Positions 27,099-35,727 of a stretch of DNA of 64,000 nt are shown piece by piece (the first letter of the stretch is position 1; the number at the start of each line of letters is the position of its first letter). The position numbers were made by a program, and so were the translations under genes. Origin of the DNA: JBEKTY01 sp049515555 (GTDB lineage Bacteria > Planctomycetota > Planctomycetia > Pirellulales > Thermoguttaceae); NCBI GenBank assembly GCA_049515555.1, contig JBEKTY010000015.1, positions 41,425 through 105,424 on the forward strand, read 5' to 3'. Below the pieces are notes generated by a model, which saw nothing but the letters and a program-made list of their open reading frames with translations, was not told the origin of the DNA and ran no database searches.

Positions 27099-27935
27099 AT
27101 GAACGACACCCAGCGACCACCGCTGGCCGCACCGCCGAGAGCGGCACAGTTCTTGATCCGGCTACGGCCGGGCAACCACTCCCCGCCGTTGTTCTGCATC
27201 CACGGTCTGGGCGGCCACGTGGCCGGCTTCGTGCCGCTGGCCCGGCAATTGGAGACCCCGCGGGCCGTCTACGCGTTACAGGCGCAAGGGCTGGAGCCGG
27301 GGCCGGGACCGCACGACCGGATCGAAGCCATGGCGGCGGCCTACTTCGCGGAGATCCGCGGCGTGCAGCCGCACGGTCCCTATCTGCTGGCCGGCTGGTC
27401 GCTGGGCGGCCTGATCGCCCTGGAAACGGCGCGGCAGGCCGCCGCGGCGGGGCAGGCGGTAGCCCTGGTGGCCATGTTGGATTCGTGGCTGTCGATCAAC
27501 TGTCAGCAGGCGCGGAGCCTCGACGACCAGGCGGTGATGGAGTGGCTGGGCCCGCACCTGCAAATCTCGGGGGCCGAGCTGCGGCAACTTGCCTTGCGGC
27601 CGCGGTGGCAGCGGGTGGCCGAGCAGGCCCAGCGCGTCGAGGGGCTAATGGTGGCCGACATCCGCCGCCTGGCCGCCACCTGCCTCGCGCACCTGGATGC
27701 CGCGGAGCAGTACGTCGTCCAGCCCTACGACGGCCGCGTGCTTCTGCTGCGGCCCGGCGGCGGCCGCGCGGGCCTGGAGCGGCGGTGGCACGAATTGTTC
27801 CCGCTCCTCGAAGTGGAGCCGGTGGCCGGCAATCACTATACGATGTTGCGCAAACCCGAGGTCGACGTGCTGGCCGAGCGGCTTAAGGGCCATCTGCCTC
27901 AAGACGACGGTTGGGGGAAGACGGTGCAGCGATGA
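27099..27935 (+). CDS. stand-alone thioesterase (alpha/beta hydrolase, PKS/NRPS type)
   Basis: The 278-residue protein has FCIHGLGGHVAGFVPLARQL near the N-terminus (oxyanion region), nucleophile Ser101 in GWSLGG, an acidic residue in AMLDSW, and the catalytic His in GNHYTML near the C-terminus. Its length and sequence match thioesterase domains of PKS/NRPS systems found as free proteins. Because the upstream megasynthase already ends in a reductase, this enzyme is more likely an editing thioesterase that clears stalled carrier proteins than the releasing enzyme, but release by hydrolysis cannot be ruled out. Its ribosome-binding site appears to come from the repeat tract just upstream. Its TGA overlaps the next ATG (ATGA), so it is translationally coupled to the exporter. 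Confidence 0.92.
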   Translation: MNDTQRPPLAAPPRAAQFLIRLRPGNHSPPLFCIHGLGGHVAGFVPLARQLETPRAVYALQAQGLEPGPGPHDRIEAMAAAYFAEIRGVQPHGPYLLAGWSLGGLIALETARQAAAAGQAVALVAMLDSWLSINCQQARSLDDQAVMEWLGPHLQISGAELRQLALRPRWQRVAEQAQRVEGLMVADIRRLAATCLAHLDAAEQYVVQPYDGRVLLLRPGGGRAGLERRWHELFPLLEVEPVAGNHYTMLRKPEVDVLAERLKGHLPQDDGWGKTVQR

Positions 27936-29581
27936 CGTTCGTGTTCTTCCTGATCAAGGCATCGTGGCGGAGCGTTCTGCTGGCTGGGGCGATCGGCGCG
28001 GTCAGCGGGGCGGCGAGCATCGCGCTGGTGGCCTCGATCCTCGCCGCGCTCCGCGCGCCGGCGGTTTCGTCGCCGCGGGTAGGCGGCCTGTTCGCGGCCC
28101 TGTGCCTGGTCGTCCTGGTGACGCGCATCGCCTCGCAGATGCTCTTGTTCCGGATGTCGCAAGACAGCATCGCCCGGCTGCGAATAATGCTCTGCCGGCG
28201 GATCCTGGAGTCGCCCTTGAAACACCTGGAGGAGATGGGCGGCCACAGGATCCTCAACGTGCTGACCACCGACGTCGCCATGGTCGCACATGCCATGAAC
28301 GGCATTCCGTCCCTGGCCGTCAGCCTGGTGATCCTGGTGGGCGGAGCGGCGTACCTGGGCTGGCTGTCGCTGGGCCTCATGCTGGCCGTGGCGGCTTTCT
28401 GCCTCACGGGCATGGCCGGCTACTGGTACGCCATCGTCCACGTCAAGCGATTCGTGAAACGGTCGCGCGAGTCGCAGGACGTTCTGCTCAAGCACGTCCG
28501 CGAGCTCATGGAAGGCCTCAAAGAGCTGAAGATGCACCACGTGCGGCGGCAGCAGTTCCTGGAGCGCGCGCTCGAGCCGGCCGAGCTCACACGCGGAAGG
28601 GACAGGTTCATTTGCGATTCGCTGTACGAGGGGGCGGTGGCCGTCGGACGCCTGCTGTTCTTCGTGGCTATCGGATTGCTGCTGTTCGTCTGGCCGCGGT
28701 TCTTCCCCACCGACTCCGGAACGTTGACCGGCTACGTGCTGACGATCCTGTATTTGATGTCGCCGGTGGAGCAGATCATGGCCTGGGTGCCGTTCATGGC
28801 CTACGCCTCGGTCTCGGTGGAGCACCTCAATCGCCTCGGATTGCAGTTGCAGACGATGGAGCGGGAGCCGCTGGCGCTGACGCCGATCGACGGTTGGGAG
28901 CAGATCGAGCTGGCGGGGGTGACGCACGAGTACCGCCGCGAGGGCCAAACGCGGGGCTTCGTGCTGGGACCCATCGACCTGGTCCTTCGACCCGGCGAAA
29001 TCGTGTTCATCGTGGGCGGCAACGGCAGCGGCAAGACGACGTTGGCCAAGCTGCTCACGGGGCTGTACGTGCCGCAAGACGGCGAGATCCGCCTGGACGG
29101 CCGGCCCGTCACCGCGGAGAACCGCGAGGGCTACCGGCAGCTCTTCTCCGCCGTGTTCGACAACGCCCTGGTGTTCGAGTCCCTGTGGGGCCTGGAAGCG
29201 GCCGACCTGGACGAGCGGGCCGGCCGTTACCTGCGGCAACTGGGGTTGGACCACCTGGTCAACGTCAACGGCGGCACGTTCTCCACCACCGCGCTGTCGC
29301 GCGGGCAGCGGAAGCGGCTGGCCCTGTTGACAGCCTACCTGGAGGACCGCCCGATCTACGTCTTCGACGAATGGGCGGCGGACCAGGACCCCGCCTTCCG
29401 CAAGGTGTTCTACCTCGAACTGCTGCCCGAGCTCAAACGCCGCGGAAAGACCGTGGTGGCCATCACGCACGATGATCGCTATTTCGAGTGCGCGGACAGT
29501 CTGGTGAGGCTCGAGGTGGGGAAGCTTTCAGAGCCGCTGCTGCAAACGGCGCTTCGCGAATCCCCGCCTCATGAACTGTAA
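27932..29581 (+). CDS. PvdE/SyrD-type peptide-exporting ABC transporter (fused membrane and ATPase)
   Basis: The start is ATG 27932, overlapping the thioesterase stop by four bases, with GGGGAAG upstream. The 549-residue protein has about six membrane spans in the first 330 residues, then an ATPase domain with Walker A VGGNGSGKTT near 361, the signature LSRGQRKRL near 455 (LSRGQ instead of LSGGQ, usual in this family), and Walker B IYVFDE near 476. Length and motifs match the cyclic-peptide/siderophore exporter family that moves non-ribosomal peptides across the inner membrane as a homodimer. The position directly after the assembly line supports export of its product to the periplasm. Confidence 0.93.
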   Translation: MTFVFFLIKASWRSVLLAGAIGAVSGAASIALVASILAALRAPAVSSPRVGGLFAALCLVVLVTRIASQMLLFRMSQDSIARLRIMLCRRILESPLKHLEEMGGHRILNVLTTDVAMVAHAMNGIPSLAVSLVILVGGAAYLGWLSLGLMLAVAAFCLTGMAGYWYAIVHVKRFVKRSRESQDVLLKHVRELMEGLKELKMHHVRRQQFLERALEPAELTRGRDRFICDSLYEGAVAVGRLLFFVAIGLLLFVWPRFFPTDSGTLTGYVLTILYLMSPVEQIMAWVPFMAYASVSVEHLNRLGLQLQTMEREPLALTPIDGWEQIELAGVTHEYRREGQTRGFVLGPIDLVLRPGEIVFIVGGNGSGKTTLAKLLTGLYVPQDGEIRLDGRPVTAENREGYRQLFSAVFDNALVFESLWGLEAADLDERAGRYLRQLGLDHLVNVNGGTFSTTALSRGQRKRLALLTAYLEDRPIYVFDEWAADQDPAFRKVFYLELLPELKRRGKTVVAITHDDRYFECADSLVRLEVGKLSEPLLQTALRESPPHEL

Positions 29582-29596
29582 AGGTGCGCGAATCCC

Positions 29597-30880
29597 ATGA
29601 AAAAACTGCTGTTCTTGTTGTTCCTGGCGGCTTTCGGCGGCGGGCTGGGATACTATCACTGGCGGGCCAGGGCCGCCAACCGCCCCACCTTTCGCACGGC
29701 CACGATTGCCCGCGGCGATCTGCTGGCTTCGGTCAGCGCCACGGGGTCGGTCGAGCCGGTGGAGATCATCGACGTCGGGGCGCAGATCGTGGGGCTGATC
29801 ACGAAATTCGGCCCTGACCTGGAGCGGCCGGGCAAGGCGATCGACTACCGCTCGCGGGTCAAGAAGGGAGCGGTGCTGGCGCAATTGGACGACCTGCCGC
29901 AGCGGGCCGAGCTGAAGAAGGCCGTGGCCAACGTGGCCCTGGCCAAAGGCGAGTTGGCGCACGCCCGGGCCACGCTCAAGAAGGCGGAAAACGACTTCCA
30001 TCGCGCCGAGAAGCTTCGCGACACGAATTCCGCCAGCGATTTCGAGACCGCCCAGGCCGCCTATGAGATGGCACAGGCCGACCTGCTCGCCTACCAGGCC
30101 AAGCTCGACCTGTCGGAAAGCGCCAAGGAGCAAGCGGAGATCAACCTGGGCTACACCGTCATCCGCTCGCCCGTCGACGGCGTGGTCATCGACCGGCGGG
30201 TCAACGTGGGCCAGACCGTGGTCGCCGGCCTGAACGCCCCCAGCCTGTTCCTTATGGCCAAGGACCTCAGCCACATGCTCGTCTGGGCGGCGGTGAACGA
30301 GGCGGATATCGCCGACGTGCACGTCGGGCAAACCGTCTCCTTCAAGGTGGACGCCTTCCGCGATCGGGCCTATACCGGCCGCGTGTCGCAGATCCGGCTG
30401 AACGCCAGCATGGCCCAGAACGTGGTGACGTACGGCGTGGTGGTGGACGTGGAGAATACCGACGGGACGCTTATGCCCTACATGACGGCCCGGCTGCAGT
30501 TCGAGGTCGCGCGGCGGACGGGCGTGCTGACGGTCTCCAATCAGGCGCTGCGGTGGCGGCCCACGCTGGAGCAGATTTCGCCCGCGGTGCGGGCCCAACT
30601 GAAGGCGCAGGCCGCGGAGAAGGCGCGGCCCGCCGAGGAAGCCGACGCCCAGGACGACGCTGAAGAAGAGAAAGTGGACCTCGAATCGCCCGCGGTGTGG
30701 GTGGTTGCCGAGGACGGCTTCGTCCGCCCGGTCAAGGTCCGCGCCGGCCTCTCGGACGGCATTGACACCGAGGTCCAGAGCGGCGACCTGCAGCCGGGCG
30801 ACGCCGTGGTGGTCAACGCCGTGCGCGAGTCGAAGCCCGATTTCGTGTCCAGCTTCATTTCGCAAATCACCAAGAAATAA
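29597..30880 (+). CDS. MacA-like periplasmic adaptor (HlyD/RND membrane-fusion protein)
   Basis: The 427-residue protein has an N-terminal membrane anchor (LLFLLFLAAFGGGLGYYHW). A barrel-sandwich (lipoyl-like) part follows, split by a long alpha-helical hairpin at about 110-190 (ALAKGELAHARATLKKAEND), and it resumes with TVIRSPVDGVVIDRRVNVGQ. A beta-barrel domain follows. An unusual acidic/Ala-rich insert (EEADAQDDAEEEK) lies near 340-355. It connects an inner-membrane MacB-type pump to an outer-membrane TolC-type channel. It lies 15 bases after the exporter gene and 16 before the MacB-like gene, so all are one transcription unit. Confidence 0.93.
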   Translation: MKKLLFLLFLAAFGGGLGYYHWRARAANRPTFRTATIARGDLLASVSATGSVEPVEIIDVGAQIVGLITKFGPDLERPGKAIDYRSRVKKGAVLAQLDDLPQRAELKKAVANVALAKGELAHARATLKKAENDFHRAEKLRDTNSASDFETAQAAYEMAQADLLAYQAKLDLSESAKEQAEINLGYTVIRSPVDGVVIDRRVNVGQTVVAGLNAPSLFLMAKDLSHMLVWAAVNEADIADVHVGQTVSFKVDAFRDRAYTGRVSQIRLNASMAQNVVTYGVVVDVENTDGTLMPYMTARLQFEVARRTGVLTVSNQALRWRPTLEQISPAVRAQLKAQAAEKARPAEEADAQDDAEEEKVDLESPAVWVVAEDGFVRPVKVRAGLSDGIDTEVQSGDLQPGDAVVVNAVRESKPDFVSSFISQITKK

Positions 30881-30896
30881 CCCCGCCCCGGCAGGC

Positions 30897-32969
30897 ATGG
30901 CCCTCATCGAACTGTCGCACCTGTGCAAGACGTACCACATCGGCGACGTGGATCTGCCGGTGTTGCGGGACGTCTCGTTGACGATCGAGCGCGGCGAGTT
31001 CGTGGCCCTGATGGGGGCCTCCGGCTCGGGAAAGACGACGCTCATGAACCTGCTGGGCTGCCTGGACCAGGCTACGTCGGGTTCCTATCGCTTCGAGGGC
31101 GTCGAGGTCACCCGGCTGTCCGCCGTGCAGTTGTCGCAACTGCGCGGCAGCCGCATCGGTTTCGTCTTCCAGAGCTTCAACCTCTTGCCCCGCGTCACGG
31201 CGATGGACAACGTGCGGATGCCGGCCGCCTATTCGTCCGAAAAGTGCTCGCATCGGCAGATCGTCGAGCGGAGCCGGGAACTGCTGGCCACGGTGGGGCT
31301 GGAAGCGCGGCTGGAGCACTCGCCCAACCAGCTCTCCGGCGGCGAACAGCAGCGCGTAGCCATCGCCCGTTCGCTCGTGAACCAGCCCATCATGCTGCTG
31401 GCCGACGAGCCGACGGGGAACCTGGATTCGCGGACGGGCAAGGAGATCCTGCAGCTTTTCCGCCGCCTGAACGTGGAGAAGGGGATCACGCTGCTGTTGG
31501 TGACGCACGACCCCGAGGTGGCGCGGTATGCGGACCGGGTGATACGCATCTCCGACGGCCAGATCGTGGAGGATGCCCCCACGCAGCAGGCGGCGCCGGC
31601 CGCGTCGGCCGGCCGGGCGGCCGCGCTGGCCGCGCGGCGGGCACGGCACACGCTGCGCGTCGCGGTGGGCGCCGCGCGGATCGCCATCCAGGCCCTGCGC
31701 CGCAACGTCATGCGCACCATGCTGACGATGCTGGGCGTCATCATCGGCGTGGCGGCCGTCATCGCCATGATGGAAATCAGCCACGGCGCGTCGAAGGCCA
31801 TCCAGGTGACGGTCATCAACATGGGCGCCAACACCGTGGCGGTGATCCCCGGCGCCCCGCAGCGCGGCGCGCCGCGCTTCGGCGACAAGATCGAGAGCCT
31901 CACGCCGGACGACGCCGAGGCCATTCTGCGCGAATGCCCGGCGGTTAGCTGCACCGCGCCCATCGTCGCCGCGCGGGCCCAGGTGATCTGCGGAAACCGC
32001 AGTTGGAGCCCCGGCTACTTGATCGGCAGCACGGTCTCGTTTCTGGCCGCCCGCAACTGGACCGACTTGGAGCTGGGGCGCGTCTTCAGCGATCGAGAGG
32101 TGCTCGGCGGCAGCAAGGTGTGCCTCATCGGGCGGACGCTGGTCCGCGAGTTGTTCCGCGGCCGCAACCCCGTGGGCGAGGAAATCCGCGTGAAGAACGT
32201 GCCCTTTCGCGTGATCGGCGTGCTCAGCCCCAAGGGCGCCAACCTGCTGGGCGTGGACCAGGACGACATCCTGCTGGCGCCGTGGACGACCGTCAAGTAC
32301 CGCGTCAGCGGGGGCGGGGGGGGCGGCCCGCCGCTGCGCGACCTGGGACACGTCCCACCCGGCCTTTCGCACGCCGAGCGGCTCCCCGGCTCGGTGCACC
32401 TCATGCGCAGCGAAACCATTCAACAGATCCTGGTGAAGGCGCGGTCGCCCGAGGCCGTGCCCCGGGCCACCGAGCAGATCACCCGCTTGCTCCAGGAACG
32501 GCATCAACTGCCGGCGGGCGCAAACGATTTTCGCATCTACGACATGGCCGAGGTCTCCAACGCCCTGAAGAAAACCATTCGCATGCTCTCCGGATTGGCA
32601 ATGGCCGTGGCCGCCGTGTCGCTGGTCGTCGGCGGCGTGGGCATCATGAACATCATGCTCGTCTCGGTGACCGAGCGGACCCGCGAGATCGGCTTGCGGA
32701 TGGCGGTGGGCGCCGATGCCCGCGACATCCTGCGACAATTCCTGGTCGAGGCCGTCGTACTGTGCCTGATGGGCGGGTTCCTGGGCATCCTGGTGGGCCG
32801 CGGCGCCTCGCTGCTGGTGGGCGCGGTGATGGGATGGCCCACCCAGGCCTCGGCCAGCGCGGCCGTGGTCGCCGTCGCCGTGTCCGTCACCGTAGGAATC
32901 ATCTTCGGCTACTACCCGGCCTGGAAGGCCTCGCGATTGAACCCTATCGACGCCCTGCGCTACGAATGA
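30897..32969 (+). CDS. MacB-like ABC transporter (ATPase plus FtsX-type permease)
   Basis: I chose ATG 30897, since the ABC domain begins there (MALIELSHLCKTYHIG); an open frame reaching further upstream overlaps the MacA-like gene. The 690-residue protein has Walker A GASGSGKTT near 40, signature LSGGEQQRV near 146 and Walker B LLADEPTGNLD near 170. A first membrane span lies near 270-295, then a large periplasmic domain, then three C-terminal spans (565-690) with the FtsX/MacB sequence GGVGIMNIMLVSVTERTREI. A Gly-rich stretch (SGGGGGGPPL) near 470 lies in the periplasmic domain. It works with the MacA-like protein as a mechanotransducing pump. Lipopeptide or lipid export is inferred from context. 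Confidence 0.95.
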   Translation: MALIELSHLCKTYHIGDVDLPVLRDVSLTIERGEFVALMGASGSGKTTLMNLLGCLDQATSGSYRFEGVEVTRLSAVQLSQLRGSRIGFVFQSFNLLPRVTAMDNVRMPAAYSSEKCSHRQIVERSRELLATVGLEARLEHSPNQLSGGEQQRVAIARSLVNQPIMLLADEPTGNLDSRTGKEILQLFRRLNVEKGITLLLVTHDPEVARYADRVIRISDGQIVEDAPTQQAAPAASAGRAAALAARRARHTLRVAVGAARIAIQALRRNVMRTMLTMLGVIIGVAAVIAMMEISHGASKAIQVTVINMGANTVAVIPGAPQRGAPRFGDKIESLTPDDAEAILRECPAVSCTAPIVAARAQVICGNRSWSPGYLIGSTVSFLAARNWTDLELGRVFSDREVLGGSKVCLIGRTLVRELFRGRNPVGEEIRVKNVPFRVIGVLSPKGANLLGVDQDDILLAPWTTVKYRVSGGGGGGPPLRDLGHVPPGLSHAERLPGSVHLMRSETIQQILVKARSPEAVPRATEQITRLLQERHQLPAGANDFRIYDMAEVSNALKKTIRMLSGLAMAVAAVSLVVGGVGIMNIMLVSVTERTREIGLRMAVGADARDILRQFLVEAVVLCLMGGFLGILVGRGASLLVGAVMGWPTQASASAAVVAVAVSVTVGIIFGYYPAWKASRLNPIDALRYE

Positions 32970-33006
32970 CCGGCGGCCGCCCCTCCGCCGCCAAGGAGCT
33001 GACCTC

Positions 33007-34359
33007 ATGGCACATTACGCCTTGGTTTGTCCGGAGTATGCCGGGCACCTGCTGTCGATGGGCGCCGTGGGAAACGAGCTGGTCCGCCGCGGGCATCGCG
33101 TGACGCTGGTGGCCGGCGAGGAGGCCGCGCCCATCGCCCGGCAGTTGGACCTCCCGCTGCACTTGATGAACTTGGACGAAGTGCCGCGGCGCAACTCGCA
33201 CCTGATGCTGCTGGCGTTCGGCATGTGCGGGGCCGGCTGGCGGATCGCCCTGCGCGACCTGCTCCGCTGGCGGGCCGAAGCCGTCCTGCGGCTGGTGCCG
33301 CCCGCCCTTCGGGAACTGGCCGTGGACGGCGTCATCGTCGATCAAACCCTGCCCGCCGGCGGAACCGCCGCGGAGCACCTGGGCTTGCCCTTCGTTACGG
33401 TCTGTTCGGCGCTGATGTGGAAGGAGGAGAGCCACGTACCGCCGCCGTTCACCGGCTGGGGGTATGCCGAGGATCGGCGGGCCCTGCGGCGGAACCGGTT
33501 GGGTTACGCCTCCTGGCGCTGGTTCATCCGGCCCGTCCTGGGGGTCGTGAACCGCTATCGGAAGGCCTGGAACTTGCGTCCCCTGGCCTCGATCGACGAG
33601 AGCTACTCGCCGCTGGCCACGCTCTCGCAATTATGTCCGGAATTCGATTTTCCGCAGCGGCAACTGCCCGAGACGTTCCATTACATCGGATCGCTGGCCA
33701 ACGCCCGCCAGGTCCGCGACGATCACCAGTTCCCCTGGGAGCGGCTGGACGGCCGGCCGCTGGTCTTCGCCTCGCTGGGCACCGTTCCCTATCGCAGCAA
33801 CGTGCCGGTCTTCCGCAAGATCCTGGCGGCCTGCGCGGGCCTCGATGCACAACTCGTCCTGGCGCTGGGCAAGTGGAGCGACGAGGAAGATGAGAAATAT
33901 TCCGTGCGCCAGCGACTGGGCCCTATCCCCGGCAACCCGCTGGTCGTCGACTTCGCGCCGCAACTGGCCCTCCTCGATCGGGCGGCCCTGCTCATTACCC
34001 ACGCCGGAATCAACACCGTGGTCGAGGCGGCCAGCCGGGGCGTGCCCATGATCGCCTTGCCGCGAAGCGACGATCAACCGGGCATGGGGGCGCGGATCGA
34101 GCTTGCGGGCGTGGGCCTGCGGGCGTCCTTCCGGCGCTGCACGCCCCGGGAGCTGCGGGGGCTAATCCAGCGGGTGCTGACGGAGCCGGCCTTCCGCCAA
34201 CGGGCCCGCCAGCTCCAGCAGGCGATGCTGGCCGCCGGCGGCATGCAGCGGGCGGCCGAGATCGCCGAAGAGGCGCTCGAGACCCGCCGCCCCGTCCCGC
34301 GATGCTCGTGCCGAGCGGCCGTTCGCGTAACTCCCCTCCCCCGACGCCCTATCGAATAG
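33007..34359 (+). CDS. GT1-family glycosyltransferase (UGT/MGT-like)
   Basis: The 450-residue protein has the GT-B fold of macrolide and glycolipid glycosyltransferases. The N-terminal acceptor half begins ALVCPEYAGHLLSMGAVGNE, and the C-terminal donor half contains LVFASLGTVPYRS, DFAPQLALLDRAALLITHAG and PMIALPRSDDQPG. It lacks a membrane span. The AAGGAG ribosome-binding site at 32993-32998 precedes the ATG. It should move a sugar from an NDP-sugar to a small lipophilic acceptor. Its place 37 bases after the MacB-like gene suggests it glycosylates the assembly-line product before export. The C-terminal 25 residues are Arg/Pro-rich and do not look like the family. Confidence 0.9.
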   Translation: MAHYALVCPEYAGHLLSMGAVGNELVRRGHRVTLVAGEEAAPIARQLDLPLHLMNLDEVPRRNSHLMLLAFGMCGAGWRIALRDLLRWRAEAVLRLVPPALRELAVDGVIVDQTLPAGGTAAEHLGLPFVTVCSALMWKEESHVPPPFTGWGYAEDRRALRRNRLGYASWRWFIRPVLGVVNRYRKAWNLRPLASIDESYSPLATLSQLCPEFDFPQRQLPETFHYIGSLANARQVRDDHQFPWERLDGRPLVFASLGTVPYRSNVPVFRKILAACAGLDAQLVLALGKWSDEEDEKYSVRQRLGPIPGNPLVVDFAPQLALLDRAALLITHAGINTVVEAASRGVPMIALPRSDDQPGMGARIELAGVGLRASFRRCTPRELRGLIQRVLTEPAFRQRARQLQQAMLAAGGMQRAAEIAEEALETRRPVPRCSCRAAVRVTPLPRRPIE

Positions 34360-34381
34360 AACCCTGCATCGGTTGCACGCC

Positions 34382-35689
34382 ATGATCCACGTGGGTAACG
34401 ATCAGGACACTGCGCGTGACCAAGACGTCCGCCGGATCGCGCGGCCGGTTCTCCCGGCGATTTGCGCTGAGGGTATCCGATTGGCACAGCAATTCCTTGC
34501 GCGGAAGCTTCGGGCGCTCATCCGCATTTCGCGGCTTCCTTTGCGCAGCCTCCTGATGGCTGGCGAACACGCAATTCCTGCGGCGAAGTACGCTGTTCTC
34601 ACTGGAAACCTGCTGCGACCTTCCACGCCCATAGGCAGGTCGCCGCATGTCGCGCTTTTGCAGGAGTTCCAGGATGTTGGCGACGAGCTGTTTCGCCCAG
34701 TTCTTTTTGAGAAGACCCAGTACTACCGAAACGCAATCGAATGCATCGAGCTTGTCGGCCAATACTTCGGCATCACTCGGCACGAAGATGTTCTGCAGTT
34801 CGCAGAGGAGTTCGTGGGCCGGTTCCGCTGCGACGATCGCGTACCGCCTCGGGGCGTCCTGCGTCAACATCAAACACGCCACGGAAAACCGGTTCTTGTG
34901 CGGCCAATTCGGTATTCTGACTGTTACGAGATAGTCGATGGCCAGCACAGATGCGCGATTGCCTTCGCACGCGGGCACCAGGAGATCGACGCAGTCGTTC
35001 GTGGAAAACCGGTCCTGACCCCCCTACAGCAGCGATTGCTTGACGTAATGTGGACCAACGGCGAACGTATTCTGTATCAGCCCATAGATTCGCCGGAAGT
35101 CACCGGCTACTGGACACCAATCCGGCGTTGCACGGACCGGCTCGAAATGATGACGCGCTTTCTATGCACTGCCGGAGTTAACGTCGGCAACTCTACGTTC
35201 CTCGATATCGCCTCCTCATACGGATGGTTCCTATCGGAGATGCGCAAGCTTGGTAGCGAGGTGCATGGGATTGAGCGCGATCCGGTCGCAATATCGGTCG
35301 GCGAGCTGGTTTACGGCGTTCCGCGGGACCACGTCACAAGGGGCGACTGCGTAAGAGTCCTCCGTGCCTGCGACCGCCGCTTCGATGTTGTCGCTTGCTT
35401 TAGTATCTTGCACCATTTCGCACTGGGCAAGGGGAGCGTACCACCGGAGGATTTCATTCGATTAGTCGACCAAGCCACACGCACGGTTCTTTTCCTGGAT
35501 ACAGGGCAATGCGCCGAAGCGTGGTTCAAGAAGAGTCTCGCGGCATGGAACCCCGATTTCATCGAGAAGTGGCTTTTGCGCAACACCACCTTTACAAGAG
35601 TTCTTCGCCTTGGAACCGACTGCGACAACATCGGCCGCTACAAGAACAACTACGGCCGTACCTTGTTCGCCTGTACGCGCGCCTCGTAA
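34382..35689 (+). CDS. class I SAM methyltransferase with ParB-like N-terminal domain
   Basis: The 435-residue frame starts at ATG 34382; a TTG lies three codons upstream. The region near 180-200 (SDCYEIVDGQHRCAIAFARG) resembles the DGHHR motif of ParB/sulfiredoxin-like domains. The C-terminal half is a SAM-binding Rossmann fold (STFLDIASSYGWFLSEMRKL; GIERDPVA; FDVVACFSILHHFALG). This combination is found in methyltransferases of surface-polysaccharide clusters, and the substrate is unknown. Base composition is visibly less GC-rich than that of the assembly line, as in the next gene, which suggests both came by a separate transfer. Confidence 0.75.
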   Translation: MIHVGNDQDTARDQDVRRIARPVLPAICAEGIRLAQQFLARKLRALIRISRLPLRSLLMAGEHAIPAAKYAVLTGNLLRPSTPIGRSPHVALLQEFQDVGDELFRPVLFEKTQYYRNAIECIELVGQYFGITRHEDVLQFAEEFVGRFRCDDRVPPRGVLRQHQTRHGKPVLVRPIRYSDCYEIVDGQHRCAIAFARGHQEIDAVVRGKPVLTPLQQRLLDVMWTNGERILYQPIDSPEVTGYWTPIRRCTDRLEMMTRFLCTAGVNVGNSTFLDIASSYGWFLSEMRKLGSEVHGIERDPVAISVGELVYGVPRDHVTRGDCVRVLRACDRRFDVVACFSILHHFALGKGSVPPEDFIRLVDQATRTVLFLDTGQCAEAWFKKSLAAWNPDFIEKWLLRNTTFTRVLRLGTDCDNIGRYKNNYGRTLFACTRAS

Positions 35690-35727
35690 CGGAACCCGTG
35701 AACATCAACGGCGACTTTGAGAAGGTC

